From NCBI RefSeq assembly GCF_000227135.1, contig NC_018244.1, positions 570,734-634,733 on the forward strand: a stretch of DNA of 64,000 nucleotides. The letters are read 5' to 3'. The translations under genes were made by a program, and so were the position numbers. The notes under the pieces are model-generated. The model saw only the letters and a list, made by a program, of their open reading frames with translations. It was not told the DNA's origin and did not search any database. This stretch comes from Leishmania donovani (Eukaryota; Euglenozoa; Kinetoplastea; Trypanosomatida; Trypanosomatidae). The number at the start of each line of letters is the position of its first letter. Position 1 is the stretch's first letter. Below are positions 20,173 to 30,435 of the stretch, one piece after another.

Positions 20173-23100
20173 ATGGCGTCGTCGGCGTCTGTGGCCGGCT
20201 CCGCCCGCGGCGTTGGTGGTGGTGCCACCATGGTGAAGCGCAAGGTGGACGACCGCGTCAAGACGCTGATCGACGACATCGCCCACCACAAGCATCGCGG
20301 CCTCATCTTGCTCGTTGGTGACCGGGCCAAGGACCAGGTGGTGAATCTCCACCTCATGATCTCCCGCGCCAACCACAACGCGAAGGTGAACGTCCTGTGG
20401 TGCATGCGCGAGGACCCAGACTTCGGGTCGACTGGCAAGAAGCAGCAGGAGAAGCGGGCCCGGCTGGAGGTGAAGGGCGGCCTCTCCACGGAGGCCTCCA
20501 AGGAGGCCTTCCAGACGTTTCTGGCACAGACAAACATCCGATTTTGCAAGTACAAGGAGACGCACAAGATCCTCGGCCAGACCTTTGGGATGGCTGTTCT
20601 GCAAGATTTCGAGGCGATCAATCCCAACACGCTGGCCCGCACGATGGAGACGGTGAAGGGAGGCGGCCTCATCGTGATCACATTCCGCGCGATGCGGTCG
20701 CTGCGGCAGCTCTACACGATCGCCATGGACGTGCACGCGCGCTACCGCACCGAGACGCAGAGGGATGTCGTCCCCCGCTTCAACGAGCGCTTCCTTCTTT
20801 CGCTGACAGACTGCGACACTGCCATGTGCGTGGACGACGACTTGAATGTGCTCCCCATCACACACAAGATGAAGTCGTACGGCAAGAGCCGCAAGAGCGA
20901 CGCCTACGACGCCGATCTTGCGGTGCAGGGCCGTCTGCAGCACGAGGTGGACTTGGCGAATGTCAAGGACACGCTAAGGCCGAGTGAGGATGTGGGGCCG
21001 CTCATGCAGCTGTGCCAGACAATGGACCAGGCGAAGACGGTGCTGTCGCTTATGCAAACGGTCATGGAAAAGCGGCTGGACTCGACGTGCGTCGTGACGG
21101 CAGGTCGCGGCCGCGGCAAGTCCGCCGCGCTTGGGATGACGATTGCGGGGGCGATTGCGCAGGGGTACAGCAACATCATATGCACCGCCCCGACTCCGGA
21201 GAATGTGCAGACTCTCTTCGAGTTCGCGATTCGTGGGCTGAAGGAGCTGGGGTATCGAGAGCGGACCGACTTTGAGGCGCTGCAGGGCGTCAGCGAGGAG
21301 TTTGCCAAGTGCTTCATCCGCATCAACGTCTTCCGGGAGCACCGGCAGACAGTGCAGTTCGTCTCCGCGGCGGACACGGCGAAGTTTGCGCAGGCAGAGT
21401 TGTGCGTGATTGATGAGGCGGCGGCGCTGCCGCTGACGCTGGTGAAGCGCATCTTGGGCCCCTATCTCGTCATTCTGAGCTCCACCGTGTCAGGCTACGA
21501 GGGTACTGGCCGCAGCCTGTCCATGAAGCTTGTGGCCGACATGCGTCGCGGCAGCAGCAGCGGCGCCGCCGACGCGCGTCACCTGAAGGAGCTGTCGATG
21601 AGCGATCCGATCCGTTACGGCCCGGGCGACCCGGTGGAGAAGTGGCTGAACAAGCTGCTGTGCCTCGATGCAACGATGGCGAACACGCAGCTGACGACGT
21701 CGCCGCACCCGAGCGCGTGCGAGCTGTTCTACGTCAACCGCGACGCTCTCTTCTCATACCACCCCCTGGCAGAGGAGCTGCTGCAGCGCATCCAGTCGCT
21801 GCTCGTCGCTGCTCACTACAAGAATCAACCGAATGACCTGCAGCTGCTCTCCGACGCACCGGGGCACCACTTGTTTGTGCTCTGCGCCGACAGCGTTGAG
21901 TCGTCCGCTGCCACGGCGCCGACCTCGTCGACCTCGGCGACGGCACGCCAGCAAGTGCCGGACATATTCTGCGTCATCCACGCCTGCGAGGAGGGCCAAG
22001 TGAGTGCGCAGAGCATCAAGAGCCATCTGAGCCACGGCCTTCGCCCATCGGGTGACTTGATCCCCTACACCCTGTCCCAGTACTACCTGGAAGAGGGCTT
22101 CGCAAGGCTGGCAGGGCTGCGCATCGTGCGAATCGCCACGAACCCGGCGCTGCCTCGGGCCGGCTACGGCTCCCGTGCCCTCTCCTTGCTGCACCAGTAC
22201 TACAGCGGGTCCATCTCGCTGACAGCGGCCGAGCCCAAAACGGCGACGACGAAGCGCAGGAGCGGTGACTCCGAGGCTGACGCGCGTGAGCTGGCAGGCA
22301 AGGAGCACGACGGCGACGACGGCGAGCCCTCTGCGGCAACCGCGATGCTTGCGCCGCGCTCGCACATCACAAATCTTCTTACGCCCCTTATCGAGCGCCC
22401 TTACGAGCTCGTCGACTACCTCGGCGCCAGCTTCGGCCTCACGACGGAGCTGCTCAACTTCTGGAAGAAGGCGTCGTACATTCCCTTGTACGTGCGCCAA
22501 GCCCCGAATGAGCTGACGGGCGAGCACAGCTGCATCATGGTGCGGCCGATGGGCTTCGACTTGCGCCCGCTGCAGCGCGAGTTTCAGCACCGTCTGCTCC
22601 CTCTCCTGGCGATGCCGTTCCGCCACTTGCCGACGGAACTCGCGCTGAGCCTCGTGGGTGACTTTGAAGCACATGACCCACACAAGATGAGTGCGGCGAC
22701 GGACCTGTCAGAGGTCGACCACCACGTTGTGCGCGTGGACGGCGTCGTGCAGGCAACAAGCGACGATATTGCAGCCGCCTTCTCTGCCGGCGATGTACAG
22801 CGCCTGCGTCTTGTGTCGACCACGTTCATTGAGGGCGGCAACGTGCTCGACTTGGTCCCGACGCTGGCGAAGTTATACTTTGGGAAGCAACTCTTCCGTT
22901 GCCCGGATGGCACCGACGGCGTTGTGCTCTCCCACGCGCAGGCGGCCGTGCTGCTGGCGGTGGGTCTGCAGTGCCAAACAACTGAGGAGCTCGCAGCCCA
23001 GCCGGCTTTCTCTGGGGTGTCGACGCAGCAGCTGCGCGCGCTTTTCCTGAAGGCCCTCTCCCGCCTCTCGGAGCACCTTGTCGCCCTGCAGAAGATCGCC

Positions 23101-23427
23101 AAGAAGGCGCACAAGGATGGCCACAACGCCGGCGTCGTCGCGGGCAAGCGCGCGCGTTTGCTGTCGGACGGCGCGGCCGGTGACAGCGCCGCCATCGGCG
23201 GCGCCGATGAAGACGTCGAGGATGCGGAGGAGATCTATGACAGTCACGGCAACTTGAAGGGGCTGAAGGTGGCGCGCAAAGTCAAGGCGCAGGTGTGCAC
23301 GGACAGGACACTACTGCGGGACGCGTCGTCGTCCATCTCGGGCAACGCGTCGGCTGCGTCTACGGGTCGGGACAGTCTACAAGATGTCTTCTACCGCCCA
23401 ACGAAGAAGACGTCCAAGCGTCGTTGA
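20173..23427 (+). CDS. NAT10: RNA cytidine acetyltransferase (NAT10/Kre33 family)
   Basis: This enzyme makes N4-acetylcytidine in 18S rRNA and certain tRNAs using acetyl-CoA and ATP hydrolysis, and is needed for small-subunit assembly in the nucleolus. It has 1084 residues from ATG 20173. A second ATG at 20230 (VKRKVDDRVKTLIDD) aligns better with the start of human NAT10, so the first 19 residues are uncertain. The N-terminal DUF1726 part (LILLVGDRAKDQVVNLH, THKILGQTFGMAVLQDFEA, ETVKGGGL) is followed by the helicase-like module: Walker A GRGRGKSAALG near residue 310 and Walker B VIDEAAALPL near 411, then STVSGYEGTGRSLS. The GNAT region spans about 600-760 (CVIHACEEGQ, IATNPALPRAGYGSRAL), with a poorly conserved charged insert near 690-720. 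The tail is Lys-rich, fitting a nucleolar protein. All key motifs look intact. Confidence 0.97.
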   Translation: MASSASVAGSARGVGGGATMVKRKVDDRVKTLIDDIAHHKHRGLILLVGDRAKDQVVNLHLMISRANHNAKVNVLWCMREDPDFGSTGKKQQEKRARLEVKGGLSTEASKEAFQTFLAQTNIRFCKYKETHKILGQTFGMAVLQDFEAINPNTLARTMETVKGGGLIVITFRAMRSLRQLYTIAMDVHARYRTETQRDVVPRFNERFLLSLTDCDTAMCVDDDLNVLPITHKMKSYGKSRKSDAYDADLAVQGRLQHEVDLANVKDTLRPSEDVGPLMQLCQTMDQAKTVLSLMQTVMEKRLDSTCVVTAGRGRGKSAALGMTIAGAIAQGYSNIICTAPTPENVQTLFEFAIRGLKELGYRERTDFEALQGVSEEFAKCFIRINVFREHRQTVQFVSAADTAKFAQAELCVIDEAAALPLTLVKRILGPYLVILSSTVSGYEGTGRSLSMKLVADMRRGSSSGAADARHLKELSMSDPIRYGPGDPVEKWLNKLLCLDATMANTQLTTSPHPSACELFYVNRDALFSYHPLAEELLQRIQSLLVAAHYKNQPNDLQLLSDAPGHHLFVLCADSVESSAATAPTSSTSATARQQVPDIFCVIHACEEGQVSAQSIKSHLSHGLRPSGDLIPYTLSQYYLEEGFARLAGLRIVRIATNPALPRAGYGSRALSLLHQYYSGSISLTAAEPKTATTKRRSGDSEADARELAGKEHDGDDGEPSAATAMLAPRSHITNLLTPLIERPYELVDYLGASFGLTTELLNFWKKASYIPLYVRQAPNELTGEHSCIMVRPMGFDLRPLQREFQHRLLPLLAMPFRHLPTELALSLVGDFEAHDPHKMSAATDLSEVDHHVVRVDGVVQATSDDIAAAFSAGDVQRLRLVSTTFIEGGNVLDLVPTLAKLYFGKQLFRCPDGTDGVVLSHAQAAVLLAVGLQCQTTEELAAQPAFSGVSTQQLRALFLKALSRLSEHLVALQKIAKKAHKDGHNAGVVAGKRARLLSDGAAGDSAAIGGADEDVEDAEEIYDSHGNLKGLKVARKVKAQVCTDRTLLRDASSSISGNASAASTGRDSLQDVFYRPTKKTSKRR

Positions 23428-24682
23428 TGGCAAACTCCGTACATCATCGCGTTGTGTTCTTCTCGCTACAGGGTATCTCTCTGTACCTTGACGGACATGG
23501 CGGGCGGCGGAGGGCCGTGATGGATGGCCGAGCCCGAGAAGGGCATCGAAGGAGATCGGCGCGGACAGAGATACAACGGCACGAAAGCGAGCGGATGGCT
23601 GCGAGTGGGAGAGTGGGGGATGCCGGGGACGTCCCATAGTTGGGGAGGGGGGGCTGTCCGTGTCGTGTCCGCGGGTACCCAGCTCTCCTCCCCTTTCCGA
23701 CTGCGCCGCCCCTGAAGGACTCATGTATCTCCCCACCTCGATCCACCACCACCGCGCCCGCCGACGGCAGCAGCGGCGGTGCTCTCCCTCACTGCAACTC
23801 CTTTCTACCTCACCGGCTCCGCCTCACGAGCTCTGCCGCTCGCTCCTCTCTCTGCGTGCGTGCGCTCGGGTCTTGAGTGCCTCCGTTCGCTCTTCCCCTT
23901 TACATATGGCCCACGCGGAGGGCGTAACGCCCTTCTCCTCCCCTCCCAACCACTCTCCCTGCGGCCACTCGAATACATCCACACACGCACACACGTGCAC
24001 AACGTGACTCGTGCATGAAGGGCGCTTGCGCGCTTCTCCACGCGCGCGGGCGTGCTTGTGTGGCCGCGTTGGACCGCCTAAGCGGTCTTGCGGTCGCTAA
24101 TCGGTGTTCTTAAGCGCAGATTAACCACCGAGATAAAGACTACGAACTCACAAGCGAAACGACGATGAGCGCATCTAACGCGTTCTCGTCTGCTGATGGC
24201 CGCTTCCAGATGTGCTGCTGCGGCTGCTTGCGTGTTGTGCTTGTGTGTGTGTGTGTGTGCTTGGGGGGGGGTACGCACACGTGGCACTCGCAGCAGACGA
24301 GCGCCCGCACCCTTGGGTGTCGTCGAAGCGCTAGATAGGCGAGAAGCATGCCAGCACGTGTGGGTCTACGGCACCGTCTGTGCGCCCATGGAAGCTGTCC
24401 TGCTCGCTCTACAACCGTGTGTGCGCGCTCGTAGGCCATGCAATGCGAATGCGGGTCTGTGGCTTGATCGCACGCTTGTCTGCACTTCTTCTTTTCACTT
24501 CTTCCTGAAGGGCGATGGGTGCCACACACACACACACACACACCCGTCCCAGCACTCCCTGCTGAACGCACGGGCGGCGCTGCGGAGCACCACCACTCCC
24601 ACTTGAGGGCCTCACCAGATCATCCTCCTCAGCCTTTCCTCCAACACGCACGCAACCACACACAGACGTGCAGAGACGCGCA
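23428..24682. other. Spacer between NAT10 and OSCP1 genes
   Basis: I see no gene in these 1.25 kb. They hold (GT)n near 24243-24260, a G run near 24264-24272, (CA)n near 24523-24543 and C/T-rich tracts at 23690-23880. A short inverted repeat (GACCGCCTAAGCGGTC, about 24070-24085) could form a small hairpin but does not resemble a tRNA. Confidence 0.5.
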
Positions 24683-26038
24683 ATGAGCTCTCATGAGCTA
24701 CCGTTCCTGATCCTCAACCTTGCAGTTGAGATGATTTTCGTGCTGAACTCGCGCCTGCACGCGCAGGCGGTGCCGCCGGAGAGGGCGGCCAGCGTGCTAA
24801 GCGACATCGGCACAAACATCTTCGACACCGCCTTTGTGAACGAGCTCTTTACACCAACGGCGATGTACTCATCGACGTCAGTGCTCCAGGTGTTCACGGC
24901 GCTGTCGAGGAGCACCATTATGCGTCTCAGCGAGAACTCGATGCGCAAGTTGTACGACCTCGTCTACATGACGGTCAAGTACCAAATCTTTACGCTGCGC
25001 CACCCGTTGGAGCTGCTGGAGTTGACGTTGAATCACCTGGATGCCGCACAAAAGATTTTGCCGGCCGCAATGCGGCCTCTCACCAGCGCGGCGGAGGAGC
25101 GCGTGCTGCGGCTCGCCAGCACGCTCAACATGGGTGACTGGGCGAGCACAAGGCGATCGCTGCTCAACTTCTTCACCGGCCGCCATGTGCGGGTGTCCAT
25201 CTTCCTCGAAAACAAGATGCAGGACAGCACGAGCGGCGCCTTTTACATCCCTCGCGATGCTTTTCTGTCGCCCTCACCCGCCTGCAAGCCACCAGGGCTC
25301 GTCTACGTGGCGGATGTGCCCCAGCCTGGCACGTTCGCCCACCCTGATGCACACCTTCCCTACCCTCCGCATATACCCCTCGGGTCATGGAGGCCGCGGA
25401 AGGGTGCCGCGCGAATGACGAGCAACGGCTTCGACATCTACGCCGCCTCCGCTGCTGCTGCTGGGTCGTCTAGGACGGCTACTGTGGCTGGCGCTGCAGG
25501 AGCTCATGCCACCGTTGTCGCCGACCCGCTGCTGAGGCAGACGCTCGAGATGCCGATGCCGAAGAAACCGACGTTTGAGGGCGCCAGTGCCGTCACTGCC
25601 TCCACCGGCCCTCCTACGCCGCCGCCTGTTTCCGTTGCCGCCGAGGATGAGCAGAACGCCTACGACGCTGAGGTGAACTATCTTGCGCAGCTGATCGGGT
25701 CCGTGAACAGAGCTCGCGGCGTGCAGTATTTCGAGCTCGACTTGTTTCCCGACGGCACCGGCAGTAGTGGTGAGGCGGCCGCTGCCGTGCCAGTGCCCTC
25801 TGCGGCCCCGACGTCGATCACGAACGCGGCCAGCAGCAGAGGTGCCAGCGCTTCGCCGGCGATGCCAGTTACTCGCATGACAGCCTCTGCGGTTCAGGAG
25901 CAGAACAAGAAGCTCCTGAGCATCATGAACGACTTCCAATCACCCAAGGGGGCAGGCAGCGGTGATGCTGGCGGTGCCGTGCCAGCCACAGGTGGCGCGT
26001 CCATGAACGACTTGCTCGACATCATGGACGAGCTATGA
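24683..26038 (+). CDS. OSCP1: OSCP1 (organic solute carrier partner 1) homologue
   Basis: The protein has 451 residues from ATG 24683; the open frame begins at a GTG 15 bases upstream. Residues about 5-200 follow animal OSCP1 closely: LPFLILNLAVEMIFVLNSRL, then the short segments FNELF-like FVNELF, MYSS, STIMRLSENSMRKLYDLVYM, VKYQIFTL, LNHLDAAQ, and the strand HVRVSIFLENKMQ. The C-terminal half is Ala/Pro/Ser/Gly-rich and variable, ending in a conserved-looking helix MNDLLDIMDEL. OSCP1 was named for modulating solute transport and is also found in ciliated cells; presence in a flagellate fits a ciliary connection, but that is inference. No TM segment is visible. Confidence 0.85.
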   Translation: MSSHELPFLILNLAVEMIFVLNSRLHAQAVPPERAASVLSDIGTNIFDTAFVNELFTPTAMYSSTSVLQVFTALSRSTIMRLSENSMRKLYDLVYMTVKYQIFTLRHPLELLELTLNHLDAAQKILPAAMRPLTSAAEERVLRLASTLNMGDWASTRRSLLNFFTGRHVRVSIFLENKMQDSTSGAFYIPRDAFLSPSPACKPPGLVYVADVPQPGTFAHPDAHLPYPPHIPLGSWRPRKGAARMTSNGFDIYAASAAAAGSSRTATVAGAAGAHATVVADPLLRQTLEMPMPKKPTFEGASAVTASTGPPTPPPVSVAAEDEQNAYDAEVNYLAQLIGSVNRARGVQYFELDLFPDGTGSSGEAAAAVPVPSAAPTSITNAASSRGASASPAMPVTRMTASAVQEQNKKLLSIMNDFQSPKGAGSGDAGGAVPATGGASMNDLLDIMDEL

Positions 26039-27395
26039 GGGGCCATCCAGCACCCAAGGGGGCCGTTTAGTGATGGAGCTGAAGGGGGATCGTGCCACAG
26101 CAAGGGCAAGCACACTTCAAGCGAGACGTGTGGTTGCATCGCCCTCTTCATTCTTGCCTCTCCTCTCCTGATTCTCTTGCTGCGGCTCGGTTTTGTGGGT
26201 CTCCTCCGCCTCCCTCATACCCTCCCGCTGTGCCGTGCTGCCTCCCTACCCCCGCCGCGCCTCGCTCATTTCGTGAGCCGCTTTACGTCGGAACACCCCC
26301 TCCCCCTCCGCATACGTGCGCGGGCATACCGGATGCATCCATCTCTCACTCTCACTTTCTCTCGCCCTTCAGCGTGATGAAGTGGAGCCACGAGCCACGT
26401 CCCCCTCCCCCTCGCCGTCCCCGCGGCGGCTTGCTGAGTGCGCGGCCACTACCGCCGCCGCCGCCGCCGCCGCCGTCGCCCAATTTTCTCTTCTTCGTGC
26501 TGCCACAGCGCAATCTGGATGGCGCATGACGAACGTGGGCACCCACATGGACGTACACGTACGGGTGCATGTGCATGCGCATCTTTCTATGTATATCGAT
26601 GTGTGTGTGTTTATGTGTGTCTAGGTGGCCACTCAAGGTAAGGTATTTAGCAGTCTCTTCTCCAGCGGTTTTCACGATCTGCAGCGCCACGGCGCTCTTC
26701 CCCTCTCGCTGTATACTCTCCATCAATCGTGTCACTTCCATCTATCCGTGATCCCCCCTCCTCCTCCTTCTCCCTGTACGTGGCATCCTCACGACGAACG
26801 GCCGCCGCCACAGCTACCCGTCGCATGCCACCTACGCTGTGCGATCTACATCATCAGAGACAGCAATGCGACCCGGACGAAACCTGTAGCAGAAATATCA
26901 GTTCACGTGTGCTCCTGTGCGTGAGTGCGTCTCTGTGCGACTCCTCATCCACCCTCCACCCTCAAAACACACGCACACGCACGGACGCATGCACTCCCTT
27001 GGTGGGCTTAAGTAGCTTAGGCACTTGGTAGTTATACTAGAAGCACTAGCACTCCTCCCTCATTCCCTTTTCTCTCGGTGGCTTGTCCGTGCCAGTCTTC
27101 ACCACCGCATAGCAGCTGAAGGCTCATTTTAGCGTTCGCGGCACTTCTCTGCCGCCGCGAGCTCACTCTCTCTCACGTTTGCGTGTGTCTGCGTGCCCTC
27201 GCACGCGAATGCGTGGTGAGCGGCCGGCTTCTCTTTTTTTTTACCTCATCTCTCTGCTGTTCCTTCTCTGACTTGCGCAGCCGCCTCCGTGAGTCGCCAC
27301 ACGTGTCTAGTCGTTGTCAGGCAAACGACCATCCCCCCTCCCCCTCCCCTCCGTTTTCTGCGTAGTTCGGGTCGAGGGACGCGCGGTCGGCAGTC
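26039..27395. other. Spacer between OSCP1 and ferredoxin-like genes
   Basis: These 1.36 kb are C/T-rich with a (CCG)n triplet run near 26450-26473 and (GT)n near 26600-26620. A strong pyrimidine tract and AG just before the next gene are listed separately. I see no gene or tRNA. Confidence 0.5.
27228..27280 (+). promoter_or_regulatory. Candidate trans-splice acceptor for ferredoxin-like gene
   Basis: A long T/C tract (CTTCTCTTTTTTTTTACCTC and onward to about 27270) ends in GCGCAG, with the AG at 27279-27280. No ATG lies between this AG and the start at 27396. This is a textbook spliced-leader acceptor layout, predicted from sequence. Confidence 0.5.
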
Positions 27396-28349
27396 ATGCT
27401 TCGCTTACCTTGCTTCGCCACTCGCGCGGCCGCGGCCCCAGCCGTATGCCCGAGCGTTATGGCGGTGTCCGCCGCTAAGCGACAGTACCGCATTATCCCG
27501 CACCTCTACAATGAAATTGAAGAACTCGCGGAGACGCAGCGGCGCGGTCGCTGGTCGATCTCGCACCGCAACTGCCTGCAGCAGCCGCTGAAGAAGGCGG
27601 AGATCATGTGCGACAAGCTGAACCTGCGCGAAGGCCGTCGCAGCGGCGTGCTGCCGGAGAAGTCCATCGCGCGCCGGCTGAGCCAGAAATACGCTGTGGA
27701 CGGCAAGGTACACGAAAGCGAGTCGAAGACAAGGCTCATCAGCATCACCGTCGTCAACTTCGACGGCCACCCGTTCCACTTCCGTACGTACCCGATGCCG
27801 GATGTCACACTCAACACCCTCATCGACGGCTCAGGCATGTGCCACGGCCACGCCACACACTGGGGCAAGTGCAACAACCCCGACTGCTCCGACTGGAACC
27901 ACGGCGATGGGTGCATGGTGAACGTGGACATCGAGACGTTAGACCGGCTCCTGCCCCCAAATCGGTGGGAGTACACGTCACTGACAGCGTGGCGCGCGAC
28001 GGACCGGCCGGACATCACCTTTAACACCCGCTTCAGCTGCCAGATCCCGATCACGGAGGAGCTGGACGGCGCTGTGTTTGCGCTGAAGCAGCTGTGGACG
28101 CGTGCCCTGCGTGAGTCTGTCTCCGACTGGGGTCTGGTGGACGACCAAGCGACGATCCACGGTGCTCGCAGCAAGAGGATCGAGCCGTGGGCGCCGATCA
28201 TCGAGGAGCCGACAAAGGTGGACTTCCCCATCACGTGGGACATGCTCTGGGCGACCGGCTACCAAGACATCATGAAGGAGAAGTACTCGAACTTTCGTCG
28301 AAAGGACGGCTTTCACACGAAGCCGGAGATGTGGGCCGCATACGTGTGA
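27396..28349 (+). CDS. Mitochondrial-looking [2Fe-2S] ferredoxin-fold-like protein
   Basis: The protein has 317 residues from ATG 27396. The Arg/Ala-rich start (MLRLPCFATRAAAAP) looks like a mitochondrial presequence. The middle, residues about 118-185, resembles an adrenodoxin-type ferredoxin: a strand pair (SITVVNFDGHPFHFRTY), a helix (LNTLIDGSGMC), a Cys-rich loop, then CMVNVDIETLDRLLPP, which recalls the CHVxVDxxWxDKLPPP of mitochondrial ferredoxins. The cysteines are C149-x9-C159-x4-C164-x8-C173, not the standard Cx5Cx2C plus distal Cys, so cluster binding is uncertain and the loop (with four His) could bind zinc instead. The C-terminal 130 residues (PNRWEYTSLTAW, FSCQIPITEELD, FPITWDMLWATGYQDIM) are unknown to me. 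It may be a kinetoplastid-specific subunit of a respiratory or mitoribosomal complex; that is inference. Confidence 0.6.
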   Translation: MLRLPCFATRAAAAPAVCPSVMAVSAAKRQYRIIPHLYNEIEELAETQRRGRWSISHRNCLQQPLKKAEIMCDKLNLREGRRSGVLPEKSIARRLSQKYAVDGKVHESESKTRLISITVVNFDGHPFHFRTYPMPDVTLNTLIDGSGMCHGHATHWGKCNNPDCSDWNHGDGCMVNVDIETLDRLLPPNRWEYTSLTAWRATDRPDITFNTRFSCQIPITEELDGAVFALKQLWTRALRESVSDWGLVDDQATIHGARSKRIEPWAPIIEEPTKVDFPITWDMLWATGYQDIMKEKYSNFRRKDGFHTKPEMWAAYV

Positions 28350-29316
28350 ACCCCCCTCTTTCCATCTCTCCATATACCGACAATGCACGTGCGAGCTCTA
28401 ACCACGCCGTGCCTTTCCGTCTTGCTTTCTTGCTGAGCGGGTGCCTCGCTCTGAGAATGTGAGCAGTGCGGGGGCGGTGGCGGGAGGGGGGAGGGGCATA
28501 ATGTGGGCCCCTCCCCTCTCTCCTTGATGTGCATCCTCAGCTTGCTCTTTCTTCTTGTGCGCGCTCTAGCGACGAAGCTCTTATTTCACTGCCGCTCATA
28601 GCGATGTGCGCGGTCCTGGTGCGTTCACGCTCACTCGCCGTGCTGAGCTTCCAGTCGACCTACACGATGCTGACCCTCCTCTCCCCCCTGTGCGCATGTG
28701 CGCACGTCGCTCTCTCTCTCTCTCTGCCCCCCTTTTTTTTCGCTCTCTGGTCTGTTCACCGCTCGCGTAGGCCTGCTGAACAGTCGTCACCAGTGGCGCA
28801 CGAGAAAGCGAAGGGCCTTTGCTGTTGCCGTGCAACGAGCGATGAAAGCCGTGACGAGTTGTGGTCGGCGGTGAAAGTGGAGGGGAGGGGAGGGCGGAAA
28901 AGGCTGGCAGCGGTGGCGGCACGGCGCTGGTGCGAGCCCATCGGACCCGCTCTACCAGCTTCGCGCCGGAGGCTCCGTGCGTAGGAGCGGCACACGCATC
29001 TTTCGTTACTGTACGCCCTGACTGCGCCATCTCTCATCATGCAGATGCTCCTGCTGTTTCCGTCGCTGGCGCCGTGACGGTGCTGATCTTTGCCTCACTC
29101 TCCTTCTCCTTTCCATCTGTCCTGTGCCACCGTCACCCCATCACACCACCCGCACGCAGATCACGTCGTCACCGTCGTTGCCTGCCATTGCCGCCTGCGC
29201 AGTTGTTCAAGGTATCTTCTCTGTCGTCTTCTCCCTCTTAACCGAGACGCTCTTCCTGCAGTGTGCGCTCGATCCCGCGCAACTCTCTCTCCACCATCGC
29301 CGCCCGCGCCGTCATC
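28350..29316. other. Spacer before the QCR9-like gene
   Basis: These 0.97 kb contain G-rich (about 28468-28495) and C/T-rich stretches, including a T run near 28733-28741, and no supported gene. The long pyrimidine tract at about 29095-29130 and those at 29215-29290 are possible trans-splicing signals. Confidence 0.45.
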
Positions 29317-29520
29317 ATGGCTCCCTTCTGGACTAACGTGTTGAACTACACGTACGCCCGCGGCTTCATCCGCATTCCCATTGTGCTGGCGCTGCCTATC
29401 TTCTTCAACAAGTATGTTCTGTACGCGTACGAGGACGCATTCAAGCGCTGGAACGCCGGCCACAATCAGGTGGACATCTGGAACCGCCTCCAGGAAAAGG
29501 TGGCTGCGGATGCTGAGTAA
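29317..29520 (+). CDS. QCR9/UQCR10-like small subunit of cytochrome bc1 complex
   Basis: A 67-residue protein starts at ATG 29317 (ATCATGG). It has an N-terminal amphipathic part (APFWTNVLNYTYARG), one hydrophobic segment at about residues 19-38 (RIPIVLALPIFFNKYVLYAY), then AFKRWNAGHNQVDIWNRLQE. Yeast Qcr9 and animal UQCR10 have the same size and plan: one TM helix followed by W/Y-x2-(I/H)N-x-GKLW and a basic/acidic end. The W, the N/H pair and the IW-x-x-(L/I) match this ending. Such a subunit sits beside the Rieske protein of complex III in the mitochondrial inner membrane. The in-frame extension to 29263 would add 18 residues in front of the good Kozak-like ATG and was not used. The match is by eye on a very short protein. 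Confidence 0.65.
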   Translation: MAPFWTNVLNYTYARGFIRIPIVLALPIFFNKYVLYAYEDAFKRWNAGHNQVDIWNRLQEKVAADAE

Positions 29521-30435
29521 GAGGCAACAGAGCTCACGCCGCGCGGCCTTTGTGCCTCCCCTCTCTCTGTCTCTCTCCATATCCCGCATGGCCGGTGCGG
29601 TGGACGGTGAGCAGCACTAGCGAACGGCGAGAGAGTGGGAAGCGTCTTCTCTGTTCGCGCGTCAAACGGCTGCCGCCCACGTGATGTGCAAAGGGCGGAC
29701 ATCTTCGTTCACCGGCCGTCAGGGCGGGGGCGGCAAAAGGCGCAGTTCTTTAGGCCGCGGCTGCTGCACCTCTTTCTCCCCTTTCTCTCCTCCTGCCTCT
29801 CTCGTGTGATAAGTCGTGTGTGTGCGCGTGTGCGCGATATGCGGCGTATGGCGGTCTCGGTGCTGTGCGAAGCGCTTAGCCATTAGGAATCTCACTTCTC
29901 TTGCCTTTCCCTTCGTAGCGGATTCGAATTCGATAAGAAGACAACGAACAAGCGATGCCAATGCCACCACCATGCCCGCCTCCGGTGTGCGTGTCTGTGC
30001 GTGTGTGGTTCCTTCACCACTTCTTCTCGATGAGGCTCTGTGACAGACGCATCCGTCCTGTCGTCTGCGCGCGTCTTGACGGACTCGGCGCTACTTGATT
30101 TAGCTAGTGACGTTGCTGTTCTCTTGCCTTCTCTCCTCAACTCCCTCACCGCCGCCCTGCGCTTTTCCCGTGCACACACGTACATGTATACACCAAAATA
30201 GAAGTAATAGGTAGACACGATAACGGAGCACCCGCCACTCTTCACGCTGAGTCTGCGTCTCTCTCTCTCTGTGTACAGTGCCGTTGCTCTTCTCCTCTGC
30301 CTACGCTCATCACCGTCCTACACACGCGCACACCAGACCACCACCACCACCATCCCTCTTACGACTCTCACGGCTCCTTTTCTTTTTGTCTGTTGCAAGG
30401 CAACCACAGCCACAACCGCAGCAGCAGCAGCAGCG
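29521..30435. other. Spacer between QCR9-like and eIF3B genes
   Basis: I see no gene in these 0.9 kb. They are mixed in composition and become C/T-rich from 30100; a candidate acceptor for eIF3B is listed separately. Confidence 0.5.
30373..30399 (+). promoter_or_regulatory. Candidate trans-splice acceptor for eIF3B
   Basis: The tract CTCCTTTTCTTTTTGTCTGT is followed by TGCAAG with AG at 30398-30399, 37 bases before the eIF3B ATG and with no ATG between. A second possible tract and AG lie near 30255-30280. Confidence 0.4.

Noticed and set aside
24060..24130. Short hairpin-like stretch considered as a tRNA or small RNA
   Set aside because: It has only one stem; no cloverleaf, anticodon arm or TTC-arm consensus.
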